A stretch of DNA of 64,000 nucleotides, from positions 62,001-126,000 of the forward strand of contig DDFJ01000002.1 of the NCBI GenBank assembly GCA_002337125.1, in the 5' to 3' direction. How positions within the stretch are numbered: the stretch's first letter is position 1; every line of letters starts with the position of its first letter. The notes beneath the pieces are model-generated. The model was not told where the DNA came from. It made no database searches and saw nothing but the letters and a program-made list of their open reading frames with translations. A program made the position numbers and the translations under genes. Shown piece by piece: positions 25,835 through 33,504 of this stretch. Source of the DNA: Chitinophagaceae bacterium UBA1931 (lineage in GTDB: Bacteria; Bacteroidota; Bacteroidia; Chitinophagales; Chitinophagaceae).

Positions 25835-26662
25835 ATGCCGGTTTATTTCGCATCATTAAATTCAGGGAGTAATGCCAATTGTTATTATGTTGGCAATGAG
25901 CAGGAGGCTGTGCTCGTTGATGCAGGACTTTCGTGCAGGGAAACGGAGCGAAGGATGAAAACTGTTGGACTTGATATGAAAATGGTGAAAGCAGTTTTTA
26001 TTTCACACGAACACAGTGATCATATTTCAGGATTAGAAAATCTTTCAAAAAAACACCAACTGCCGGTTTATATCACAGAGAAAACATACAACAGTTTTCA
26101 TTGCAGGGTTGAACCGCATTTAGTCAAACATTTTAAAAAAAATGAAACAGTTCAGTTTGATCAGCTCACTGTAAAAACATTTTCAAAATCGCATGATGCT
26201 GTTGATGGACATAGTTTCATGATCAGTGCTGGTGGAGTAAACATTGGTGTGATTACCGATATTGGTTATGCCTGCAAACAGGTGCTGAAATATTTTCCGC
26301 AATGTCATGCCGCATTTCTTGAATCAAACTATTGTGAAGATATGCTGGCAAACGGCAACTATCCTTATCATCTTAAAAAAAGAATCAGCGGCGATGAAGG
26401 TCACCTGAGTAATACGCAGGCACTGGATTTATTTCTCAACTATAAATCAGAAAAATTATCTCATCTTATTCTTTCCCATCTTTCAGCCATTAACAACAAA
26501 CCTGAAATTGTGGATGCATTATTTCAGCAACATGCAGGTAATGTAAAAGTGGTTGTTGCATCCCGCCACGAAGCTTCTGAACTGTTTGCAATTGAAACTA
26601 AAGTCGCTTCTGCAGGCCGCAGTAAAAAGCAAAGCAACCAGCAACAGTTATCTCTTTTCTGA
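25835..26662 (+). CDS. MBL-fold hydrolase, YycJ/WalJ-like
   Basis: 275 residues. Metal site 'FISHEHSDHISGLENL' (H-x-H-x-D-H, ~58-63), 'SKSHDAVDGHSF', 'IGVITDIGYA' and 'LESNYCEDML' match the WalJ/YycJ group, exonuclease-like metallo-beta-lactamases. The C-terminal 20 residues are a Lys/Gln-rich tail. Probably co-transcribed with tatD-tcdA. Confidence 0.85.
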   Translation: MPVYFASLNSGSNANCYYVGNEQEAVLVDAGLSCRETERRMKTVGLDMKMVKAVFISHEHSDHISGLENLSKKHQLPVYITEKTYNSFHCRVEPHLVKHFKKNETVQFDQLTVKTFSKSHDAVDGHSFMISAGGVNIGVITDIGYACKQVLKYFPQCHAAFLESNYCEDMLANGNYPYHLKKRISGDEGHLSNTQALDLFLNYKSEKLSHLILSHLSAINNKPEIVDALFQQHAGNVKVVVASRHEASELFAIETKVASAGRSKKQSNQQQLSLF

Positions 26663-26677
26663 ACTCATTAATGACTT

Positions 26678-27313
26678 TTATTTTTTCAACAGGAACACTG
26701 AACACATTGTTTCATCATCCTCAGTTTTGATCAATACTTCTTCCTGTTGTTTGCAAAAAGGAAGCAGCTGCTCAATAAATGGTTTAGCCATTAAGCGTTG
26801 TGGTGTGCTGAGCAGAATAGTTGTATTGCTGTTTAGGAATTGAATTAAAACCTTAAAGAGTGTTTCAAAGCTTCCGGGTTCATAATTGATATCGCTTACA
26901 AGTAATACATCAGCAGTTAATCCGGGAGCAAGATGATTCCAGTCAATTACACGTGCAGAGATGTTCTGCAGTTTATTTTCTAATATGGATTCGTTGATGA
27001 ATGTTACTGCATCTGCATTATAATCGCTGCAGCAAACTTCTTTTGCATAGAATGCTGAAAGCAGTGAAGGAAGACCAACACCAGCCGCCAGTTCCAGCAC
27101 TTGTTTATCCTTCAACAGTTCTGTATGGTTGCTGATAAAGCTGCACAATGCATTTGCAGCGGGCCATATTTTTCCCCAATAAGGAAAGTCAGCGGCTCCT
27201 TTTGCTTCAACTTTTTTTGCATACCACTGCTGCAACGAATCAGCATCGGGAACAACTACTTTAATGCTGTGGTTGCTAAACGAAAAAGTTTGCAGGTTCC
27301 TGGAAATATTCAT
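26678..27313 (-). CDS. Class I SAM-dependent methyltransferase (METTL21/lysine-MT-like)
   Basis: 211 residues from the ATG at 27311-27313 (MNISRNLQTF); a start 39 bp upstream is also possible. 'DFPYWGKIWPAANALCSFI' and the SAM site 'VLELAAGVGLPSLLSAF' (~70-86) place it with the protein-lysine methyltransferase-like group (METTL21/FAM86), with 'DINYEPGSFE' where these proteins have D-x-x-Y. The substrate is unknown. Convergent with the MBL gene. Confidence 0.75.
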   Translation of the reverse strand: MNISRNLQTFSFSNHSIKVVVPDADSLQQWYAKKVEAKGAADFPYWGKIWPAANALCSFISNHTELLKDKQVLELAAGVGLPSLLSAFYAKEVCCSDYNADAVTFINESILENKLQNISARVIDWNHLAPGLTADVLLVSDINYEPGSFETLFKVLIQFLNSNTTILLSTPQRLMAKPFIEQLLPFCKQQEEVLIKTEDDETMCSVFLLKK

Positions 27314-27381
27314 GCAGAACAAAGAACGGAAAGAAGGGCTTTCTTTGTTCAAACCGGTTTGTTTTTATTTTTCAAAAAAGA

Positions 27382-28743
27382 TCAGCCGGCTTCAGGTGTT
27401 ATTACCTGTTCTTCTTTTTCAATAATTGTTTCAGTGTTGAACAACCGGCGGAATAAAATAACTGCAATAATGCAAAGCGTTATTGCAACAACAATTCCGG
27501 CATACATAAATAATTTAAGCCAGGGATAAACTTTCAGCATCACTTCTGCAAAAAGTGCATCGGGGTTTGCAGTGATCTGAATTCCTTTGGTTATTCCTGC
27601 CGTGATTAAAGCAATCCAGAAAATGAATAAAGCGAATTGACAACTCCAGTAAGAAAAACCAAACAGTGAAGGCATTTTCTTTTTGCCTGTAATTGTGAAA
27701 TTGAGAAAGTAACTGATGCTTGCAAGTAAAATCATTGAATTAATGCCAATTGTTGTTCCCATTGCATGTGCAACTGTTACATGTGTGCCATGTGTGTACC
27801 TGTTAATACCGGGAATCGACATTAATAAGGCAAGCAGTAAATTGAGAAAAACCCAAAATTCAGAAGCAATCAAAAAACGGTAAGGAACAAGATGGCGGAA
27901 CTTTCTTCGCTCTTCCAGTTTCTTTTTAAATCCCTGTATAATACTGATCACCAGAATCCATTCGGTCATACTGATGAGATATGAAACATCTCTTACCCAC
28001 CATATTGTTGGTACATTATAGATATGATGTCCCCAGTTAAAAATTAAATTAGTTAAGCCAAGGAAATAAGAGAAATAAGCTTTCCATGATTTGGCAATGC
28101 TTTCATCGCCGCTGATGCGAACCATCAGGAAAAGTGCAGTACCATAAATCATCTGGTTCCAAGCACCTACCATTGATCCGTTTGATTTCCATTGCACCGT
28201 CATTTCCCGCAGGAACGAATCCCTGAACCATTGAATATGCCAAAGGTTTTGTTCAATAAACGTGAAAAGAAAAAACACAATACCTGTTCCCCACATCCAT
28301 ACATAAACAGGTTTTTCTTTTTTTGAACGGAATACCTGGTTAAAGAATTCAATCATTAAGAAAATCCATGCTGTAAGAATGAATATGTTGATGAATGGCG
28401 GAAACTCCCAATATTCTCTGCCACCAAATTCATTGTTTGCATAACTGAATAGTGCAAGTATAACAGCAGTAATCCAGATAGCCGCAAATGAATTCATAAA
28501 AAAGCTGTTGGATTTTACATCATCAAACAGTTCGGATTTGTAGATGACGATACCTGTTGCTGCAGCTGTAATAATCCAGAACAAAGCTGCGGACACATGA
28601 AATGGCCTTACCTGCTGAAAAGGCAACAAACCCGAAAAGAAATTCGGAGCAAAGAATGATAATGCAGCAAATACGCCAAAAAATAATGAAAGAAAAAGCG
28701 TTGTCAGTGATAACCCGGTAAGAAGTTTATAGTTCGGTTTCAT
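27382..28743 (-). CDS. NorB-like heme-copper reductase subunit I with altered ligands
   Basis: 453 residues, about 12 membrane spans. It aligns without gaps to cNOR NorB over long stretches: 'VRPFHVSAALFW' (low-spin heme His49), 'FGGREYWEFPP', 'NWGHHIYNVP' (His239/His240, two FeB ligands), 'YTHGTHVTVAH' (His326, heme b3). In the helix that supplies the first FeB ligand, Asn188, Val192 and Asn196 occupy the places of P. aeruginosa His207, Glu211 and Glu215, and Met328 replaces the second low-spin His349. norC lies 1 bp upstream. NO reduction is the best guess, but the altered site makes the reaction uncertain. Automated tools may call it a cbb3 oxidase subunit. Confidence 0.8.
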   Translation of the reverse strand: MKPNYKLLTGLSLTTLFLSLFFGVFAALSFFAPNFFSGLLPFQQVRPFHVSAALFWIITAAATGIVIYKSELFDDVKSNSFFMNSFAAIWITAVILALFSYANNEFGGREYWEFPPFINIFILTAWIFLMIEFFNQVFRSKKEKPVYVWMWGTGIVFFLFTFIEQNLWHIQWFRDSFLREMTVQWKSNGSMVGAWNQMIYGTALFLMVRISGDESIAKSWKAYFSYFLGLTNLIFNWGHHIYNVPTIWWVRDVSYLISMTEWILVISIIQGFKKKLEERRKFRHLVPYRFLIASEFWVFLNLLLALLMSIPGINRYTHGTHVTVAHAMGTTIGINSMILLASISYFLNFTITGKKKMPSLFGFSYWSCQFALFIFWIALITAGITKGIQITANPDALFAEVMLKVYPWLKLFMYAGIVVAITLCIIAVILFRRLFNTETIIEKEEQVITPEAG

Positions 28744-28744
28744 T

Positions 28745-29146
28745 CTAATCTTTGTTTAATTTGTAGTTGCCATACCATGTAACACTATCGGCAGCAACAA
28801 ATGATTTTCCACTTTTATCAACCCATTTCAAAAACGAAACAAGATCACTGACTTCTTCATCTGACAGTTGAAGATTCGGCATTTTAAGCGTACCGTTTTT
28901 GATAAAGGTTGCAGCATAAGCTTCGCCTTTTCCCGGGTTTGAAATAATGTTTGTAAGATCAGGACCCATATAACCACCAAGTCCATATAACTGGTGACAA
29001 GCCTGGCAATTTTTTTCCTGCCAGATTGTAAATCCTTTTTTTGCTTTTACATCCGGTTTTTGATGCGACTTTGCGCTGTAGAAATAAACGGATGGAGAAT
29101 ATATGAGATACGCAAGCAGAAGTATCGCAAATACTGTTTTAACCAT
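28745..29146 (-). CDS. norC: NorC-like membrane-anchored cytochrome c
   Basis: 133 residues. An N-terminal anchor helix (~4-24) is followed by one heme site, 'KNCQACHQL' (~45-50), then 'GLGGYMGPDLTNI' and the axial Met in 'KMPNLQLSDEEVSDLVSFLK', as in NorC of cytochrome-c NO reductase. It feeds electrons to the NorB-like subunit encoded 1 bp downstream. A Crp/Fnr-like site lies about 70 bp upstream of the start. Confidence 0.85.
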   Translation of the reverse strand: MVKTVFAILLLAYLIYSPSVYFYSAKSHQKPDVKAKKGFTIWQEKNCQACHQLYGLGGYMGPDLTNIISNPGKGEAYAATFIKNGTLKMPNLQLSDEEVSDLVSFLKWVDKSGKSFVAADSVTWYGNYKLNKD

Positions 29147-29215
29147 AGAAAAAATAATTGAGCTAAGCTAACAGGATGCAGTATTTGCGCAGATGAGAGC
29201 TGACATTTAAAGAAC

Positions 29216-29227
29216 TGATTTTGGTCA
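29216..29227. promoter_or_regulatory. Crp/Fnr-type site upstream of norC
   Basis: TGATTTTGGTCA has the TGA-N6-TCA spacing of the Crp/Fnr family (consensus TTGA-N6-TCAA). It lies 70 bp from the norC start and 70 bp from the start of the divergent gene at 29297. The identical 12-mer occurs at 39352. Regulation by oxygen or NO is inference. Confidence 0.5.
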
Positions 29228-29296
29228 TACTAATCTACTAACCCGATAGGTTTTGTCCAGTTTTAGAGCAATCATTTGATTTTCATAACTTTAATT

Positions 29297-29725
29297 ATGC
29301 AACGTAAAAAACCAGACGTGGATGTGATTAAGGATGTACTGCAGCTGATGCTTGCTGCAAGACCTGATTCGACTTTTGTAAAAAGCCTTGCTTTTCAGTA
29401 TGAAGAGCGGGGAGGATTGAGCAAAAAACAATTAGAGGGGTTAAGACAAAAGGCATTAAAGGTTCCAACTATTCCGCCAAATAAACTGGCAACACTTGAA
29501 GCCATTATTAAAAAGAAACCGCTGAAGGAAAAAGCTGCGGCATCGGCACCAACGCCCATGTTTGTAAAGGATGAAGCTGCAGGACAAATAATTGATACCA
29601 TACTTGCTAAATACCCACAGCATAAACGTGTGCTATTCCTGAAAGCGAAATATGATAACAATGAAACACTTTCAGCAGTTGAAATTACTGAACTGAAAAA
29701 GTTTGAGAAAATGTTGTTACGTTAA
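29297..29725 (+). CDS. Hypothetical protein, helical
   Basis: 142 residues from the ATG at 29297 (MQRKKPDVDV). No family recognised. Predominantly helical and Lys-rich; two similar halves, each with 'K..FLK/VKSLAFQYEERGGLSKKQLEGL' against 'VLFLKAKYDNNETLSAVEITEL', suggest a duplicated helix-loop-helix. Its last four bases overlap the end of the convergent gene 29722-29940. Confidence 0.6.
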   Translation: MQRKKPDVDVIKDVLQLMLAARPDSTFVKSLAFQYEERGGLSKKQLEGLRQKALKVPTIPPNKLATLEAIIKKKPLKEKAAASAPTPMFVKDEAAGQIIDTILAKYPQHKRVLFLKAKYDNNETLSAVEITELKKFEKMLLR

Positions 29726-29940
29726 CAGGAGTGCTTCTGGCATTCTTCCAGTGTTTTAAATCTTGCCAGTGTCGGGCAACGTTCAAATGATCCATCGGGC
29801 TTCTGAACCATACAATAATAAAATTTACCAAACTTCACACAATTGCATGGAACAGCAGCAGGCGCTTTTGATATAGCTGCTTTTTTGGGCGCCGCTTTCT
29901 TAACTGCTTTTTTCTTTGTTGGTTTTTTCGATGTGGCCAT
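29722..29940 (-). CDS. Small Lys/Ala-rich protein with cysteine-rich tail
   Basis: 72 residues. Residues 1-30 are almost only Lys, Ala, Pro and Thr, like histone H1-type DNA-binding tails. Residues 31-72 carry six Cys ('PCNCVKFGKFYYCMVQ', 'ERCPTL', 'LEECQKHSC'), which could bind zinc. Not recognised as a named family. The role may be DNA binding (inference). Confidence 0.55.
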   Translation of the reverse strand: MATSKKPTKKKAVKKAAPKKAAISKAPAAVPCNCVKFGKFYYCMVQKPDGSFERCPTLARFKTLEECQKHSC

Positions 29941-29950
29941 TGTTCATGAT

Positions 29951-30670
29951 TTATAGATTATGAAGAAAGGTAAAAAGAAGTGCATCGGGATCTTCAAAAA
30001 CAGATGCTATGTTATAGACCAATGGTTTGTTGCCGCCAAACCGGTTATCGCTTAGTTGTAAAATCCGTGTTATCCTGAATGAACGCAATTCAGGAATGTC
30101 CTTTTCATCATCCGTTTGAAAAGCAATGTTGATTTTAGTTTTACTGTGATCATATGGGTCAAATATGCTCTTGCTTTTTTTAAATTCACTTTCTTTCTCA
30201 TCATACACCCATCCTGTTTTTCCATGTTTCTTTTTGGAATAGAAAATCAGTCGTTTAAAAAAAACAATTTCTCCCGCCCCGTAATTACCAATCAACGCAG
30301 GTCCAAGTCCAATACATTCGTTGCCTGCATTAAAAATGGCAGGTATGAAAACGCAGTTTCTGTTATCGCCATCTTTGGCAGTAATAATAAATAGTTTATA
30401 TGATTTGTCGATAAGTGGAACTCCAAGCTGTTCTTTGTTACTACCCTGGTTAACAATTGTCTTTTCACCTATCCCGTCACGGTCAACAAAATCTTCCGTA
30501 AGATCAGCAACAAATACTTTTCCACCTGTAATTGTTGCCGGCTGATTTGCAACGTTAAATAAGTTCTGAACATAAGCTTTGTTCAGCTGTGTTTGCTGAA
30601 ACGAAATCTGTGCAGGCTTACATCCTGCAAGCACAAAGAGAATGAGTCCTGTTATTGCAAAATTTTTCAC
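29951..30670 (-). CDS. Hypothetical lipoprotein
   Basis: 239 residues starting with GTG at 30668-30670. Lipobox 'FVLAGCKPA' (Cys ~17). No domain recognised; the C-terminal half is rich in basic and aromatic residues. The start overlaps the stop of the upstream gene (GTGA), so the pair is translated together. Confidence 0.65.
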   Translation of the reverse strand: MKNFAITGLILFVLAGCKPAQISFQQTQLNKAYVQNLFNVANQPATITGGKVFVADLTEDFVDRDGIGEKTIVNQGSNKEQLGVPLIDKSYKLFIITAKDGDNRNCVFIPAIFNAGNECIGLGPALIGNYGAGEIVFFKRLIFYSKKKHGKTGWVYDEKESEFKKSKSIFDPYDHSKTKINIAFQTDDEKDIPELRSFRITRILQLSDNRFGGNKPLVYNIASVFEDPDALLFTFLHNL

Positions 30671-31644
30671 TGTCTTATTTTTTGAAGATTATTGTAAGAT
30701 CCTCCTATGAAAAACCGGGTGTAATCTTTATTAGGGTGAAAGGGGTAATGTCCTTTTAAATGAATCCAGTCCTGTATACCCCAGAAACGTCCTTTCCTGT
30801 CAATCATTGCTCCTGCAAAGCCAACATCAACGCTTGTGTATTGATCGATACCGATTTTTAGCTGGTAAATGGATGTATTGAAATTGTTGGGCATCCTTGT
30901 TTTTTTATTACTCGAATCTGATCCGTTTCCGTAAAGAGGAATATTGATGCCAATAATATTTGCCAGTTCATACAATAAAGGTTTATAACCGGTAAACTGA
31001 TCGTAACCAAATTCAACCCTGTTAAAATGCTGCGGATTATGAATAAATAACGTGCCGCCACCTGTCCAGTAACGATCAAAACCATCTGCAAGCGATAATG
31101 CCCTGAACGGAACTCCGTCGTTATTGTAAGTAACACTTACATCTCCAAAAGTTCCTGTTACTGCTCCTAATATTTGATTGCGTTTGTGATTGTTGATTAA
31201 AAAATTTGTTGACAGAAATACAGCATTGCGTTGCATCACAACAAGATTGTAATAATCACCATTGTGGAGTGTGCGCATCTGTTTCAGGTATTTCATATTA
31301 GTGCCCCATGCACCGCCAATGGAAAATGTATTGGTAAAATCAACTTGTATATCACCCACAAGCGGATTTAAATTCGCTCCAATTGTTTTACTGTAAATAC
31401 TCAGCGAAGGGCCATAATGAAGAAGGAAGTGGTTGTTCTTTGTTCCTGTAATACTTAATGCAGCAAAGACCCTGAAGCCTGGAAAAGTTTGTTGTTTACT
31501 GCGGTGCAACCAAATATTGCAGCCCATGTTTGCATACATTTCGGTTGACCACTTTGATTGTGCTGCTATCTGTTGTGCGGCAATAAATAAAAGAAATAAA
31601 CTTAGCAGAAATTTACCTCTTTTACCGGTAAGATGTGCGTGCAT
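30667..31644 (-). CDS. Secreted protein resembling the polymorphic toxin type 23 domain
   Basis: 325 residues from the ATG at 31642-31644 (MHAHLTGKRG), which leads directly into a signal peptide (FLLSLFLLFIAAQQIAAQ). Gly/aromatic-rich beta strands follow. 'VTYNNDGVPFRALSLADGFD', 'RYWTGGGTLFI' and 'VEFGYDQFTGYK' remind me of the Ntox23-type domain annotated in many Bacteroidota proteins. With a signal peptide and a barrel-like end it may simply be an outer-membrane protein. Coupled to the lipoprotein gene 29951-30670. Confidence 0.5.
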   Translation of the reverse strand: MHAHLTGKRGKFLLSLFLLFIAAQQIAAQSKWSTEMYANMGCNIWLHRSKQQTFPGFRVFAALSITGTKNNHFLLHYGPSLSIYSKTIGANLNPLVGDIQVDFTNTFSIGGAWGTNMKYLKQMRTLHNGDYYNLVVMQRNAVFLSTNFLINNHKRNQILGAVTGTFGDVSVTYNNDGVPFRALSLADGFDRYWTGGGTLFIHNPQHFNRVEFGYDQFTGYKPLLYELANIIGINIPLYGNGSDSSNKKTRMPNNFNTSIYQLKIGIDQYTSVDVGFAGAMIDRKGRFWGIQDWIHLKGHYPFHPNKDYTRFFIGGSYNNLQKIRQ

Positions 31645-31801
31645 ACAATAAGGTTGCTGGTTATTGACATGCACAAGAACGGGAATTACTCTGAGAAATA
31701 AAATAGACAAATTACTCACTGTTGCTTAACGGATTTTTACCGTTCGCATGTGAAAACATATTGCTGTGAGTAACAGCTAATTGAGTTTAATGGAAATAAT
31801 T

Positions 31802-33442
31802 TTATTCCCAGAAAACAGTTTCATGATGATCGAACCATGTTGTATAAAACGGCTGATGCAGTTTTTCTACCTGGTTACGTTTTACTTTCAGCGTAGGAGT
31901 GAGTAAACCGTTTTCAATACTCCAGTTTTCTTTCATGATAATTGCTTTCTCCACCCACTCATAATGTTCAAGCGATGGATTTACATTATTTAAAGAAGCT
32001 GTAATGCTTTCAACAATTTCCTGTTTTGATTTTAGTTTGCCAACTTCAGAAAGTGTGACTAATGCAATTGGCTGCGGAATACCCATTCCCACCACACATA
32101 CATGTTCAATATCTGTATTGGCCATCAGCTTCAGTTCAATGGGTGCAGGCGAAATATATTTTCCTTTATCTGTTTTAAACTGGTCTTTTGCACGTCCTGT
32201 TACAAATAAAAATCCGTCATGATCATATTCACATATATCGCCGGTTCTTAAATAGCCTTCTTCATCAAATACTTCAGCAGTCAGTTCAGGTTCCTTGTAA
32301 TAACCTTTCATAATGCTTGGACTTTTTACTCTCAGCTCACCTTCTTCTGAAATTTTCACATGCAATCCTTCAAATGGTTTTCCAACCGATCCATGCCTGT
32401 ATGCATATGGACGCTCAAAATGCGCATACACACAATCTTCCGTCATGCCAAGTGCTTGTATAATAGTGATGCCAAGCTTATCGTACCATTGCAACATTTC
32501 AACTGAAATGGGTGCAGCAGCACTGTAAATATGTGAAGCTCTTGATAAGCCTAGTTTTTTACGGATGCTTTTTTTGATGAACGTATTTACAAATGGAATT
32601 GACAACAGCAGGCTGAGTTTTTTCTGCGGAATTTTATGCAGGATACCTTCCCTGAACTTTCCCCATAACCGAGGTACTGCAAAAAATACTTCGGGCTGAA
32701 TTTCTTCAACATTTTTGGCAAAGGTTTGAATAGATTCAGAAAATGAAATGACGGAGCCGCTGTACAAACCATCAAACTCAATTCCTGTACGTTCGGCAAT
32801 ATGACTTAGTGGTAAATACGAAAACATTTTTGAACGCTTTGGCAATTGCAGCTCTTTTATTGCAACGGTTAACACTGCATCAAAATTACCTGCAGTATGG
32901 ATAACTCCTTTGGGGTTGCCGGTTGTACCTGATGTGTAGATGATGGTTAAAATTTCATCTGCAGTCCAGTGATGCACTTCCTGCAGTGGCTGATGTTTTG
33001 CAATCAGTTCGTTCCAGTTGTATTGCTGTTGTTGTTCGTAATCATCAAAACCAATGCGGATAAACCCGGAAGGGATACCATCTTCCTGTGTTGAGAAATC
33101 ATCCAGTTTGCCAATGAAAATTGCTTTGGCATCACTGTGTTCTAATATTGGCTGTATGGCATGTGCTGTTAAAGTAGGGTAGATGGGAATTGAAATACAA
33201 CCAGCCATCATAATTGCTAAATCAGCCATTACCCAATGTGCACAGTTTTTGGAAAGAACAGCAATATGAGTTTTCTCCGCCAGTCCAAGTGATTTGATTG
33301 CTGCGGCCATTCTTCTGCATTCATCATCGGCCTGTTTCCAGGTCCATTCTTTCCACTCGCCATTGAATGGCTGACGCAGAAAAACATCATTGGGTATTTG
33401 CTGTACGTGTCTTAAAAATTCTTGTAAGGGAGAGGATGGCAT
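31802..33442 (-). CDS. Long-chain fatty acid-CoA ligase (AMP-forming)
   Basis: 546 residues of the ANL superfamily. ATP motif 'IIYTSGTTGNPKGVIHT' (~168-184), 'QALGMTEDCVY', 'YLRTGDICEYDHDGFLFVTGRAKDQFKTDKGKYISP' for the hinge and the second ATP motif. It activates fatty acids to acyl-CoA. Similar to FadD/FAA1-like forms without a clear membrane anchor. Isolated gene between the Ntox23-like pair and the TonB receptor. Confidence 0.92.
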   Translation of the reverse strand: MPSSPLQEFLRHVQQIPNDVFLRQPFNGEWKEWTWKQADDECRRMAAAIKSLGLAEKTHIAVLSKNCAHWVMADLAIMMAGCISIPIYPTLTAHAIQPILEHSDAKAIFIGKLDDFSTQEDGIPSGFIRIGFDDYEQQQQYNWNELIAKHQPLQEVHHWTADEILTIIYTSGTTGNPKGVIHTAGNFDAVLTVAIKELQLPKRSKMFSYLPLSHIAERTGIEFDGLYSGSVISFSESIQTFAKNVEEIQPEVFFAVPRLWGKFREGILHKIPQKKLSLLLSIPFVNTFIKKSIRKKLGLSRASHIYSAAAPISVEMLQWYDKLGITIIQALGMTEDCVYAHFERPYAYRHGSVGKPFEGLHVKISEEGELRVKSPSIMKGYYKEPELTAEVFDEEGYLRTGDICEYDHDGFLFVTGRAKDQFKTDKGKYISPAPIELKLMANTDIEHVCVVGMGIPQPIALVTLSEVGKLKSKQEIVESITASLNNVNPSLEHYEWVEKAIIMKENWSIENGLLTPTLKVKRNQVEKLHQPFYTTWFDHHETVFWE

Positions 33443-33504
33443 GTCGTTAATTTAACTTGGCTAAACTAATAAATTCTATAACAATTAAAGCGAATGAAAG
33501 TTTA

